Below are positions 45,587-58,632 of a stretch of DNA of 64,000 bases, piece after piece. A program made the position numbers and the translations under genes. Positions within the stretch are counted from its first letter, which is position 1. Every line of letters starts with the position of its first letter. The stretch spans positions 2,170,001-2,234,000 of the forward strand of contig CM057066.1 of NCBI GenBank assembly GCA_029945375.1, in the 5' to 3' direction. The DNA comes from Agaricus subrufescens (lineage: Eukaryota; Basidiomycota; Agaricomycetes; Agaricales; Agaricaceae). The notes under the pieces are model-generated. The model did not search any database. It saw nothing but the letters and a program-made list of their open reading frames with translations, and was not told where the DNA came from.

Positions 45587-48556
45587 TGTACGAGCATCTT
45601 ATCGAGTAAAGTAGTCCTGTAATCCAGACTGTAGTATATTGAAAATGTAGATTAGTTGGTACGAGCAAGAGTTGACCAGACGCTTCTCGATGAACTGACA
45701 GTCCTCTCTGCCTCCGTAGTCATCAGGTTCATCCAGTCTAGTAAATAACGAATTGAAAGAGTATCATAACGCCTGACCTCAGCCACTGGATGTACGGAAC
45801 CTACCTCTAAACACCCCCGATTCTACTCGTGTCCTTCCATCTTCTATGCTACCTCTCAGTGGACCTTACATAGATCTATTTCTACGAGCCCAACCCCCCT
45901 TTCCATTGATCAGGCTGATTGCAAGGCTTACAATCTCTTCAACAGTATCAAATAACCTCCTGTAAATCAACGTCACAACAATTACCCATCCCCTGATTGG
46001 CTAAAATTCTACTGACTGGTGAAAGAAATCCAGGATAAGATGGTTACAGATAGGGGGGTTCGAAGTTATGCTTTTCGGGAAATCGAATATGGCGTCGTCC
46101 ATAACCTGAAACACATGCACTCTGGTTATTTGCTCCTACCGCTTACTTCAAAAAAGGCATCTATAATCCATCATGTAATTCCTGCAATCGCCTCGGGTGT
46201 GCTCATACAGCCGGAAATACAGGCTGTATTGTCACCCATAGCGTCCACCTTGTCGGTATTTCTGAGCTTGTCGAGACCTGTTTCCACTACGTAATTTGAG
46301 AGCCCACTTTGAGTAACAAAGGCGAAGGTATCATTGTGAGTTCTTGGAGATTTATGAGTATGATCGACCCGTTGGGTCCAGTGTGCGGCTTGACCATTGG
46401 ATAACCGTGACTACGAATAAAATTTTGTTAAGACCTGGAAGTCTATCGATCTACTTCAAAAGACCAATGGGAGCCAGTGAACAGGATTCTAGAACCGTAT
46501 GTCTGAAGCCTGTCAGTGTGCCAAGATTCTTACCGGGTACCCAAACCCTCGTTGAGCCCGTCGTGCCCAGAGAGAACGAACAAATGGTGACAGTTTCGCC
46601 GGGGTCTCTCCCCGTATGGTTATTTGCCCTTGTTTACCCTCGCTAGCGAGTGGGCTGCAGTGTATCTACTTCCAAAACCTTGACAGAAAACCGGAGAGTT
46701 CGGATTGACGGTAGGCAACAATTGTCCAAGCGCCGAACGAGTCCCTGACTCAGATTCCTGACTTGCTCACTCTGTCCAACCGTAGATTTGGCCATCCTCC
46801 CGAAAATGATATATGATTATTCGTAACAATGCTATGGAATCGAATCGATTGGTTGGATCGACGTAACAGTAGTAGCCTGGTAGTAGCTTTTTTCATTTCA
46901 AATATTAAAGAGTTCTTGGCATATCAAATCATTTGAAGAGGATATTCTTAGCCCCATCACGACGCGCGTTAACTATCTCGGGTATATCCATCGACCCTGT
47001 GCTGGCTGAGATTTGTTCCACAAGACCTATCGGTTACCCTAACTACTAGTCTTCGCCCGCCCAGAATTACCCCGCAGAGCGGTCATGCATTGAATGTACA
47101 TGTCCTGCAACTCCCCAAAAATTTGAAGCCGGTGGTACTTCAGTGAGAATTTCCCTTGATAAAGTATGATCTCACTTATGACATCACCGATCACCGACCC
47201 AGTCCTGATGTACAGAGAACACCGAACAGAGCTCCCTTCAGATTAAGCACCAACTTCGTATCACATTAATGATTCCCGATGTGTCATGCAAAATATTCTG
47301 ATCACCATAAGCCTCAGTGGGATTAAATACAACTTGTCAACCCCCAAACAACTAAGATGTGGATGTTCCGAGTCTGATCACATCCTTAACACGGGCTATT
47401 TCTCCAGGATGACATCCCGAGAAGTTATGCGATTATCATACCGATTATCGCTTTTTAGAATGGGGGAAGTGCAAATTCCATCAGGTCCAGGCCCTAATCG
47501 TCGTCTAGGACCTTCAGTAATCCGATTTCGGGGTCATTGCCAAGGCTACCTTCATACTGGGACCCTGAGTTGTAGACCATCCTAATTCCTTTACTACCAA
47601 GGATCTCCTTTGTTTAGTTTTTAAGCCTATAGTATTAACCTCGTACACACTGTCCTGTTGAGGCAGAGTAGGAGAAATTCGGCCGTAGTCGGGGATTGAA
47701 AATAGCAGTGACAAAAGTTTGTCTGAAAGAGTGCAACACTCTAAATCGCAATGCCTTTAATTAATCAATGAGACACCAGATTCTATCGCGTGCCACTTCC
47801 AGTATTGCAAAAGATCTTCGGGGTATAGTGGCTGTTCGGGAACAACCTGACATGGCCAGGCCGTATGGATGTATACTGCTAGGACCACAGTAATCTCTAA
47901 TGATTTACCGACGCTCGGCTGTAACTTCCGCCAAATGCAAAGAGAGTACGTAACATAATGAAAACAATCATAGTCCAAGGCACAATTCAGAGAAATATGC
48001 AGTGCATCCGTCACTTAAACTTTTATCAATGTATTGACACCCCCTGAAAGCCTAACTGGTTTCTGCTTGGCTTACTTTCTTGTAGCGACTAGGACACCAG
48101 GCATTCCCGCGGCCAATTTTTCGCGACCATCATAGCCTCCACCAGTAACAACGATATGATTTCCTAATAATGAGAATGGGGTGATCTTGATCTATCTAAC
48201 CTACTGATCACGATTACCTGGTGTTTGATCTTCAAAGTCGGGTCTATTCCGGCTGAAATTTTCTCATTGATTTAGGGTATTTTTCTCGCTCACTTAATCA
48301 TGAGCTCTTTTCTCGTCTCTGCAGCTGATGTAAAAGCTCGGATGTGTTCCTGGAATCTCGGTACTCATTCAGGGAACGGTTTTCGACAAATGATTCGGAT
48401 AGAACGTCGAAACGCACCCTTTGGAAGATGGTCATATTCGGGGTAGCATCCAGATCATAACAGGTTAATGACAACTTCGCCTCCATGATTTTCTGGTATA
48501 TAAGCAAAGAATCCCAACACATCATACCTCAGAGCCCTCGCAAGCATCAGTTGGTC
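45587..48556. other. Gene-poor interval
   Basis: Several frames of 60-100 codons exist (46019-46294 and 46344-46646 plus; 47514-47714, 47757-48014 and 48298-48525 minus). None has a domain, signal or splice pattern that I trust. Possibly relics or regulatory DNA. No repeat shared with other parts seen. Confidence 0.4.
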
Positions 48557-49594
48557 ATGAAGGCGCTGTTGTATTCCGCTCTCGCCTCTCTCGTTTCTTG
48601 TGCACTCCATGTGCAAGCCATGCCCGCTCCTGTGACCTATCTTTACGGAAAACGCGTTGTTGACAGTGATGTTATGATTTTCAGTAAGCCTACGCAAATG
48701 AAGCTTTCTCGACGGTCAACTGAACTCAGTTGTTCCGTTCAGAATTCGCTGATCTCTTAGAGCAGCTTGAGGGCATGTTTTACTCGCAGGCTCTGGCGAA
48801 GTTCCAAGCATCCGACTATGCAGCGGCGGGTTTCCAGGGTGATCCTGTTCGATTCATTGAGAAGATCAAGGATCAAGAAGCCGCGCACTCAGCTTTCCTA
48901 CAAGGCATTGTGAAGGAAGGTGGACAATCCCCACTTGGCTGCCACTTTAATCTAGATGGCGTGTTGAACGACGTCAAATCGGTTGTGGCATTTGCTCGCA
49001 CGGCAGAACAAATTGGCTCCTCAACATTTTCTGGTGCAGCTCATCTACTTGCAGACCCAAGTCTCCTTACTAGAATCACCACCATCATAGCGGATGAGGC
49101 CCGTCACAGTAGTACCCTTAACATTGTTTCCGGAACTGGATTCCCATTCCCTGCTGCCTTCGACGTAGCCCTCAATGCCAACGAAGCCCTCGCATTAGTC
49201 GGGCCACTTGTCGGCGGCACATGTAATACCGGTGTTGAACCCAATCGTGTATTGACAATCACAAACCCAGATCCTATCAAAGCCGGATCTCTCATGACAT
49301 TTAGCTCTGGCGCATTCAACAGCTCAACTGTGATTGATTCTTGCTGTCGTTTAAATATTATTGCTGACTTGAACTCTGGTTTAGCCTAATCTTTTCTGTC
49401 AAATAATAAGCGGAGGTGCCACCGAGGCAATTTCTATGCCCCTGAACGACTGTGTCATTCCTGACCCGGAGACCGTCGACGGCGCGACCTATATTTGGGC
49501 CACCCTTGACTCCACACCGCTCCCTAATGACGTTATTGCTCGTTCGAAGAGCCAAGTGGTTGCAGGTCCCGCCCTTGTATTCGTTGATAACTAG
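48557..49594 (+). CDS. Secreted Rds1-like / ferritin-like domain protein
   Basis: Exons 48557-48683, 48743-49329 and 49385-49594 give 307 residues. Signal peptide (YSALASLVSCALHVQAMP), then FADLLEQLEGMFYSQALAKF, KIKDQEAAHSAFLQGIV and IIADEARHSSTLNIVSG. These E..H helices match the ferritin-like (Ferritin_2) fold of Rds1-type fungal stress proteins. The C-terminal part has NLFCQIISGGATEAISMPLN and GPALVFVDN. The acceptor at 48743 was chosen because it alone joins the leader to FADLLEQ in frame. The role is uncertain: Rds1 relatives are induced under stress or in development. No metal-binding claim beyond the Glu and His residues seen. Confidence 0.85.
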
Positions 49595-52050
49595 GTGAAA
49601 GTGCCTAGTGTTTCTATCATTCATGTTCGTTGTATAGCAGTGTTAACAATGTTAGTTCGATAGATGCCGGACATCTTCCTCTTCCTTCACATGGTGCTTA
49701 TGCTCCATTTGGTTTATTCTTTGTATAATTATTAGCCCGCAAAATGTAAATGAGAATATATTGAGTTGCATTGAGCTTGAGCGAAAGAGTAGCTGGTTAT
49801 AAGAAAATTACGGCCTCGTATGTACGTAGTGAGAGCGAGATTTCCTATCCCCTTCCACAACAACAAATTCTCATATGACAATCAACACTACACGGTTTAT
49901 CCAGTTCAAATTACTCATTTACCGGGTGCTCAGGAACATTCAACTTGACATGGACGTCATCAGCCAAGAGGTTCATATGTGGTGCAACACAGTATCACCT
50001 TTCGGGAGCAAGGGCCTAATACAGGTCGAGTGTGGTGATTTATATCGTCAACAAGAACAGTTCATCGTGGGTCTTTGGCGTCTCTCTAGTCCCTGTTTTT
50101 GCCCCTTTCTTCGTCAGCTCAGATGAAGCACTCGGCGTTTGATCACATGAGACCGGGGTTTGCCAGGCTCTGGTTGGACGAGATGAAAGTGTAAATGATA
50201 GGTGGAGTTCACAAGGTACGATCTAGTAGCATAGCTCTCGAAATATCTCCAAGACCTAGAGATCACCGGTGCACCAGTCACTCTCCGTTTGGAGATTTTA
50301 CCACGAACGTCCGAATTGGGTACATAACTTAGGAAGAACCCAGATGTCAGTACAACCCTCCATTCCCTTCTGCAATGGTCTTTCCACAGTTCAGATGTAT
50401 GCATTGAGCGAGTAAGAATGACAAAACATCTCACGATATATAGCTAAGTCAGTGTTTGGGAGAGGGCGGAGTTGTACATGTAAAATATGTGTGACTGCCA
50501 GTGCAAGGTAACCAATCCATTCATGATCGGGACTGCTCAACCTGCAGTGATAAGGAGCGCATCCGACGCCTTCAGGACAATCGTTTCGTGCGCAGGTGTT
50601 GCCAAAGGCGAGAAGATACCTATGCTACGCGGAGAAAGGTCTTGTTCTATTCAGAATCTAGTACTGATGGAAGTTTCGGGATCAGAAATCCAAATTATTA
50701 AAACACTCTAACTGTATCAGAGTGTTAAAGAACATGCCAAGAGCGGCTATCCGAAACAGTTTTGAGCACGTGTAAACGTAGTGTCAAAAGAGCTGCTATA
50801 CCGTTCCAGGACAATCGATAACATCTATAAATGTTAAGGCGAGTAACATATGATCATCATTTGATTTCGCGCACTAGTTAGGATCCTCCACTAAGACTTC
50901 CGACGCCATACTTAAAGGATAATAGCCGAATTGTGCCTGAGATCTGCCATGCGGCTGATAGAAAAGATAACTTTCCCATTGAAGTACGGCAGCCGGTGTC
51001 GGGTCTTGCCCGTGTCAGCAGTGAGGCATCATTTAGATATCAGAACCAGGAAGCAGTAAACGAGCTCATTAAATCTCAGAAATCGTCTTAGAGCTAGGAA
51101 CTAGTCTCAAAGAAGTAAGATAAGCAATGATTCCCCATACGGCTAAGAAACGCATTCTTAATTGGATATACCGTCAAATTAGAAGATGCGTTATTACTTT
51201 CCGGATCTTTCAGACACTGTATGAGACTATATTTCCACAAACCTGTTCTGACACAAAACTAAAGAGGAAGGACACAAGTTCGAGATTTGCTTTGAGCAAG
51301 CCCAGCGCCTTATCGTGCCTCCCATTTGGGGCAAGCACAAAGCAGTCTCCCAGAGCACACTCCACCTGACGGATAAACGAAATACGGCAGGTTCACTATT
51401 CGCTTTAGCCTGACTACTATGGAAGAATGGCTTGGTCGTGAGTATTCCTAGAACCGGCTCAATACTGAGACAATTTTCTTTCATGTCATCGACTCCTCAC
51501 GATTGCAGACATCCAAGGAACTGGCGATCTTGACTTGAAATGTACCATAATGGGTTTAATGGCATCATGGCGCGAACAGCCCTACATTTCTGCAGGTATG
51601 CGATGTCTCCCCACTAATAACTCGAGTGAGCCGCTAAACAATGGGATTGCTCTTTGAAAGGTTGTATGTACGGGGCAAGGTCTCCCTCCGGTCATGGTAA
51701 TCAGTATGGATAATCCATATAAAATGACAAACAACTATAAAAATAACAATCTATTGACGAACTATAGGAAAATTCATGTAGTACTCAATCAGTCATAACA
51801 GGCGCAGTATCGTAGCAGAACATCAAACTGATACATATGTCATTAAGCAAGAAGCGGTTGAATCACCTCAGTCACTCGCAAGTCGTGCGATAACTGAATA
51901 GTAACCCGAATATATCAAAAAGAGAATATGAATAGAAAAGGAAACAGGACATTGGGGAAAAGGAATGAACGGGAAATCAAAAGGAGTCCTAACCCCAGCC
52001 ATGGTACACGCATATAAGCATACTCGGCCATGATGAGGCGCAGCGTGACG
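49595..52050. other. Gene-poor interval
   Basis: Short frames without domain support (for example 49875-50126, 50114-50434, 50487-50711, 51127-51369). Nothing recognised. Confidence 0.4.
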
Positions 52051-53327
52051 TTAAGCTGTGGGCGCCGCCGGCCGTCTTTCCCTGCGATCATCTTGTAAAT
52101 GGCTTTTTCAGGATTACAATTAGGATAGGAATGACTAACCCGTCCAGTATGCTTTCCAACTCTTGGCGGAAGTGACCAATCTCTCTGTCCCATTGATCAG
52201 TATCGATATGACCGTGATCCAATTGGAATGCACGAATTTCGCGGATAAATTGCTCCAAGTCTCTCACTCGAAGCAAAGATAGCTCTGGCTCGTTTGACCC
52301 ACGTGCTTTGGCGAGGTAAGATGCCAACATAGTCGATAAAGCACCTGCATGACGTACAACAAAAACAAAGAACTAAGCTCGAATCCAGCGATGAGTTTGA
52401 AATAAAGATTTACCAAAAATCGTCGTTTGTACAGCGGTCTAGCGAAAAAAAGGGATTAGATTGTTGCATCCTGCGATGCATACTTTTTGACTGACCGATT
52501 TGCCAGTTGTGCCAATTGCCGATAGTCCTGTTGTGATGGAGCCGAATAGGACCTGAAGTCCGATGGCAGTGTTGAGCGACCATCCAGTTATTTTTGCTTT
52601 TGATGCATGATAGTCGCGTTTAGCAATAGCAGTATCGAGCGTGGGTTGAAGGCGCTCGTTGACTGTCTTTCTACGCGGCTAAACAGCGCTTGAGCATTGA
52701 GAAGACTTTTTGCGTGAAATATGAGCTTACCTTTCCATCATGGGACATTACCCAGTCGGCATTCGACTGCCTGAATTCTCCGCGGCCAACTACTGACCCA
52801 GCACCGTAACTCATGTTTCGTTGCCGGCGAGTCGGTATAGGACCATTATCAACCAAGCGAGCTTGAGGGGGGGCGGTCATAGGGTGATCGGTGCGGTGCG
52901 TTTGGTCTCTTGACAGCTCAGGAACGTCTACGCCCGACAAGGTTTCCAGATCTACAAGCTTCTCCGATGAATACCCAGTATTGCCAACGCTAGGAGGACG
53001 TGTTGCTCGACGAGGCGGCGATGGTCGTGGAGGAAGCGTCGGGTCCATCGGCATCGGGTAGGTAGTCATTCGTTCCTGTACTGCAGGGCTAGACTGTTGT
53101 TGCAACGGAGTTCCATTGCGAACACCTGCTTCGGGCCTCTCGGAAGCAGGGACGAGTGTTACGACCTGCGGCCCTCTCTGGTGGGACGGCAGTTCAGGAA
53201 CACGAGGCGGAGAGGTGCCTGTTTCCTGAAATGTGGAAGTAACTGACGACTCTGGCGCCGTTCGAGGACGGGGCGGCACTGAGCTAGGGTTGGCGGGAGC
53301 AGCAGAGTTGACAGGGGACCGTTCCAT
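52051..53327 (-). CDS. Fungal SLATT domain protein (two-TM effector-like)
   Basis: Exons 53327-52731, 52678-52496, 52438-52414, 52344-52140 and 52081-52051 give 346 residues. The first about 195 residues are Pro/Ser-rich and disordered. The SLATT domain follows: PRRKTVNERLQPTLDTAIAK, helix WSLNTAIGLQVLFGSITTGL, helix TAVQTTIF then GALSTMLASYLAKARGSNEP, and LSLLRVRDLEQFIREIRAFQ. It ends GHFRQELESILDG then ERRPAAPTA. SLATT domains form two membrane helices and in bacteria act as effectors in nucleotide-signalling defence; in fungi the form is widespread but its role is not shown. The last acceptor was chosen because the nearer one gives an immediate stop. Confidence 0.88.
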
Positions 53328-56082
53328 GACGGAAAGACAGGAAGCAGCTGGGAGGAAAGGGCCAGGTCTCGCCTCGTTTCTGCGCAGCGCCCATTTTCAT
53401 ATCCTCGCGCGACAGGCATTATGGAAGCTGATATGCATTGTATGAGAACACGCCACTTACCTGAACAGATTGTCAAATCGTTGTGCTGTATGGAAGGCTT
53501 GACAGGCCTTCACGTGATCTATCTCGGTTCCCTGATAGATGCCGTCCAGAGCGAAATCTCTGCCGGGCACACAAGGAGAAGCTAAAGCACTCTCCTTGAG
53601 CTACTTTCGCGCGGTTTCAAAGTCAACGATGACGGTGCATGGGATGCAAATCGTTTGCTCAGTGTCCCCCCCATGAATTGTCGACCGAACTTCTCAACAT
53701 TTGATGCTAAGGTCCATCATGACAACCTGGTGATAACAATACAAATGTGGGTCAATCACAAGATTTTATCTGGTCAAGTTTTTTTTAAGCCCACAAGGCA
53801 CCCTGCCATAACAGCCGTCAGCCTTTCCTGGCCCAAAACTATCTCACCCGGACGCAAACTCGCGTGAAGTGTAGCGAAGGCCGTGTACCCTGCTTTCATA
53901 TGACTAGCTTTTGTGATTTCATAAAGTTGTTTTCGGAGCTCTTTCGGGATTGCTTCCGGGCGCTGCAAATTTTAGTGGTGACATTCAGGGTTACCGGTTA
54001 TCCGTGATCCCGGAGAATATCTCGAACATTGTCCTCAGGGCCAAAACAGGTGATGCCGAAAATGATTCCCCCGGATTCCTGCGATCACTTTTGGCGGTGA
54101 CATTAATAGGGCATAAGTTGCTGGCTACATCGCGCTTCGCAAGCACTTGACATGACAGCAATGTAAGGTATGGCCTTTCCAGCTAGTATGGAGTTTTACG
54201 TTCATACAACAGCCCTGGCTCGGGATAATTCAGCGCTATCGCATTATGGGTTCGGGCGAGGCTAAGGCGGTTCTGTTCGAGTCATCTTCGGGTCAATTTC
54301 ATTAATCTTCTCGATCATGGCCGAGCTCTGGGGTAAACGGCTCACCGGCTTCAAATTACCATCGCGGCCTGACATCATCGCCCACTTCCTTGAATGTTTC
54401 CCTCACTATCGTAACTTTTTTTCGTCTCCGCCCCACTGCTGCCTTTCGTCAGCGTCATCATCGGTATAAACTATCACTCCCGCGCAGTATTTTGTAGCCA
54501 ACGGAGCCGGAATCCAGAGGGTATATTGGACATGCTTCGAGACACAACACATTGCATACACCGAAATTACAGGTGAGTTTATTTGTAAGAATGGAAACTA
54601 GTGACTCTCCTCGGATATACTAGTTGATGTATCAATAGGTCCGATTCAATCCTACGGATCATGAACACTGGTCCTCATGCGGTCGTGATGTTAACAAGGT
54701 TAGCTTTTTTCTCTCTGCTTCTGTCTTTTCCATTCGACCTTTTCCCATCCACGTATTTCGCTGCCCCACTTCTAGCCCCTTTCTACTCCTGACATCATGG
54801 CTATCATATCAAATCCTCATGGTCATCACGCTACGAACAAGATTACGATGAATGTGGTGCGGCGCGGTTGTAAGTGCGACAGGAGGGCATGGTGGTTAGC
54901 ACGTTGAATCAATCACTCTAGGGTCGAGGTAGGTGTTGAGGAAGTTAGTTGGTGTTTTGGGCGTCTATGTATTCGTGTCATCAGTGTACGGGATGCAGTC
55001 CGTCGAGGAAAACACCAGTCTCGGACACTGAAATTCCGCTTGGGAGTTCTGTCGGTTGAACGTTTCAGCAAGTCATATCAGTCGTTCTTCTCTCACGCCG
55101 TCGGCACACTTTGATGCCAATTACGACTTCACTTAAAGGGCAACCCTTCATCGCTACCTTAGAGTGAGAGCACTAACAGTTAGGGGTACGTACGAGAGAG
55201 ACAGGATTACAGCACTGTCAGCAAACGAGCATCACTATTGATCAAATCAAACCCTTACATCATAGTGCAATACTAATAGAATATATTTTGCTTAGTCCGT
55301 ATGGAGCAATAGATACCTCAGTCGACACCGACAGCCTAATCTCATCATGAGATAGTGTACTTTCGAATTTCCACGGCAATTTTTTCGGACTCAACATTCA
55401 TGCCAAAGACTGAAGCTGCTGATATAAAAAAAGCTCTGCAGATCACTCCAGTGGCTCGGTGAAAAATTATGCCCTCAGGCGCATTCTTCTAGACGATTTT
55501 CCTTAACACTAAACTACCAAAACGGGAAACTACTAAAATGTTAGTCGAGTCACTTAGCCTTATGCGACGCTTCGTTTAACGTTTACAACACTTAACCTTT
55601 CATGGTGACTATCAACCATGATCACTGTCAGTATGATCGATAATCGCTGATCGGGCTTCTCGCCCCCAAAATTGATGGTACGCTCTTGGGATTTTGATAT
55701 ACTCTACCCAAGTCTCTAATCTCAACATTGGAACCATGGGGAAATATCACTCAGAAAGATTGTGCTCGTACTCGCTCGCTAAGCTTAGACACATAAGCCT
55801 TGACAATACATAACGAATCTTTGGAAGATGTTATAGGCGCATAACTGCTGTCCCGATTGAGCGAAAACCATCAGAAAACCCTCGACCTACGGGAAACACG
55901 CCGAGATGAATCTCTGTTCCCGAGCCATCGGGTACAAGTGATAGTCGTATGAAAATCTTGTCCTCGCTGAGGGGTTCTTTCCCTTTGAAACTGAATAAGA
56001 ATCCCATGACATTACAGGAAAGGTATAATCATCTTATATTGGAATCTGATAATGAAGATGCTCTATTCAGGGATAATACGCG
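53328..56082. other. Gene-poor interval
   Basis: A minus-strand frame at 53774-53968 (KELRKQLYEITKASHMKAGY) looks somewhat coding and could be an exon of a lost gene. Otherwise nothing recognised between the SLATT gene and the kinase pseudogene. Confidence 0.4.
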
Positions 56083-57688
56083 TCACCGAAAGACAAGGTT
56101 CCACAAGTTTCGAACAAGTATTCTCATTCGCGAAGGGAGCGAGGTAATGGAGAAAAAAAAGAGACGCACGTTGGGAACAACGATCTCCATATGGCGAAAC
56201 GAGCATATCCATCTCATGATGGAAGTTGAATAAGGGAGAGGTGGTTCTCGATAAGCTTCCCACTTCTGGACAAAGTCAGCTGGAAGATCTTCCCATAGGT
56301 CCCATGCGTTATAGGTCCCTAGTGGCCTATCCGGGTGCACGAGACTTGTTACACTTTCAGGGAGTTGGGGGAGAATCGTCTCGAAAAATTGTAGCGCTTG
56401 CATAGCAGTGAAGCGACGGGGAATATTCCGAGTGGTCATCATGTCTAGCAACGGTGCGAGCAAAGGTACTTGCGGAATCAGACGCTATTACGTGAATCAG
56501 ACATAACCTAGCCATAACAAAAAGACAGTTAGCCTCACCCGATAATAACCGGAGAACAAGCGTCCCAGGTTTCCAACATCATGCGCGAAAGGATTGTAGT
56601 CGAATTCGCCTTGCAATGTATCATATGGCAACTGATAAGTACCATCCCAGGACAAGTAGTATGGCAGTCGAAATTGGGTTCTGTCCGTCTCCGCGGGAAG
56701 CATCATCGAGATATTGAAGTCAAAGAGGCAGTAACTCAGTTCATTGGACCATTGAAGCTCCCTGCGGGCGTCGCTGCCAGTATACTGCGTCATATCATCT
56801 CCAAAATGGCTAACCAGGGTATTCCCAAACTTGATGTCCTGTCAAAAAGCTGTTATTACACTTTATAGCGTTCTGAGGAACTATGAGCCTTACACGGTGT
56901 AAGATGTTGTTCTGGTGCAAAAACGCGAGGGCCTGCTCCTACTCAGACAAGGGAGACCATAGACTGTTCATTGGGGCATACTTTGAGTAACGAGCGCATG
57001 AGATGAAGCACATTTCTGACAGGACCTCCTTCCGGGTAGTACACAATACTACCCCACCTGATACTATAGTTAGCGGAATGAACAAAACAATGAATAGTCG
57101 CCTGCCTTGGCATGACCACAAAAGAGTAAGGTCCATTGAAGAGGATGTTCAATACTGGAATGATACAGTTCTCTTTGAGAACCTCCATACCCTGCGATTT
57201 CAGAAACTGAAGGATACGGTATTCTTCAGAGTCGGTTACGATAAGTTTGATGGCGACGTGATGCGATGGATCCTGCGTTTCCTGTGCAAATGCTACCTTG
57301 TTCTGGTGCCTTGTCGGATGGATAGTCTAACATTAAATGTGGGCTGCTTACTGTAAGCTCGTCTGCACGGAGCGGTGTTTCTGTGGCCCCCTCCTGATTC
57401 ATAGTGGGCGTAGGGATATCGCATTGTGCATGAAGGCTGACAGCTCAAAGTGGGATCAGAAAAGGAAGCTGTGTGGATGTCAACGTCGTTGTGTGCGTAA
57501 AGTGTATAGCCACGCTGGCAAAATCATTCCCGAGTCGATGGTGAATCCCAGAAAGCGGCACGCTCCACAGCGTATTGCCCTTCATCATCCTCCACAGGAA
57601 ATGAAAACAGTATTGGTATTGGAGTCTATATTATAAAGAAGTCAGCGAAAGTAAGACCGGACTGAACACTTACATCCGTGTACAACAT
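56083..57688 (-). pseudogene. Kinase-like pseudogene, paralog of the 4.6-6.2 kb gene
   Basis: Exons matching the intact copy are all present: leader (MLYTD then TPIPILFSFPVED), VAFAQETQDPSHHVAIKLIV with the anchoring Lys, SFVVMPR, ALAFLHQNNILHR, DIKFGNTLVSHF, DFNISMMLP, and LLAPLLDMMTTRNIPRRF to a natural stop at 56083. One in-frame TGA at 57524-57526 falls where the intact copy has Trp (STAKWFNERGY). The second conserved intron has a GC donor at 57106. DFG reads DFN. One nonsense change and otherwise open exons suggest recent inactivation, or a sequencing error. The leader is split by an intron that the other copy lacks. Confidence 0.8.
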
Positions 57689-58000
57689 GACGTGGCCAAC
57701 TCGAGGATTGCCAGTTGTTGTGTCATTGTGGGCACATTTTGATCCCGCTCCATATGTACGTATTGGGAACAAGTACCGACGATTGCCCACGCTCATATAT
57801 TGCTTCCATTCCGGTCATCTTCATTATCTTCTTTTAGGAGTGAACAATGCCTTATGCAGTGTCACACGGATAACAAATTCTGGTAAGACTCCAGTCGACA
57901 TTGGATGGTTCACACGACAGTCACACATATACCCAGAATGAGGCCATGTTAAACGCAGAGACCCGGATCTGTTCGCACACAGTCATCAACAGCATCAGCA
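57689..58000. other. Intergenic between kinase pseudogene and transposon
   Basis: No feature identified. Confidence 0.3.
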
Positions 58001-58009
58001 AACCGGCTC

Positions 58010-58632
58010 AAAGATTGTAGTGATTACATACTCAAAAATATATTTTGTATGAATACTATCTTATACAAACAAATGTGCAATAATACAATGTACTCCCAGA
58101 TAATGTCAAGAGTAGACCATCTACATACAAGCTTTATTCTCTGGTTACAAACCAATAAAATATATTGGGTGAGGATTACCATCATCTGCACATTGTCTGG
58201 TAGGATGACAATCTTTGGTCCAAAGCTTACATTTCAATACAATTTATTAGTTGAAGAATACCATCATCCACATAAAACTTACATTCCAATACAATCTATT
58301 AGTTGAGGAATACCATCATCCACACACTGCTTGGTAAGAGTACCAGTTTTCAACCTAAGCTTATATTTTAAAGAAATGCATTAGCTCAGTATTACCCTCA
58401 TTTACAAAGTTGTAGAGATATAATACCATCTTTTGTCTAAAGCTTACATTTCCCTACAATTTCATAACTTGTCTGAACTTTCATGGTGCATGATTACAAA
58501 CTTCTAGACATTGATGGTCTTATTTACAATTTTTACAAGCTCTGCCTCAAGATATTCACAATCTGTTACAAGAAGTTACAACCTAATCATATGCTCTAAA
58601 GATATCAACAGTCTGTTCCAGAAAATTACAAC
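58010..58632. repeat. Subterminal repeats at the 3' side of the Plavaka element
   Basis: AT-rich repeats. GAATACCATCATCCACA occurs at about 58256 and 58310, with TACCATCATC-like variants upstream. AGCTTACATTTC-like and TTACATTCCAATACAAT-like phrases recur four or more times between 58215 and 58465. A second repeat (TTACAACCTAATCATATGC, about 53 bp period) runs at 58565-58645 and overlaps the transposase stop. The exact element end was not found. Confidence 0.6.

Noticed and set aside
55949..56233. Plus-strand ORF opposite the kinase pseudogene
   Set aside because: It is antisense to the last kinase exon, which has clear family motifs.
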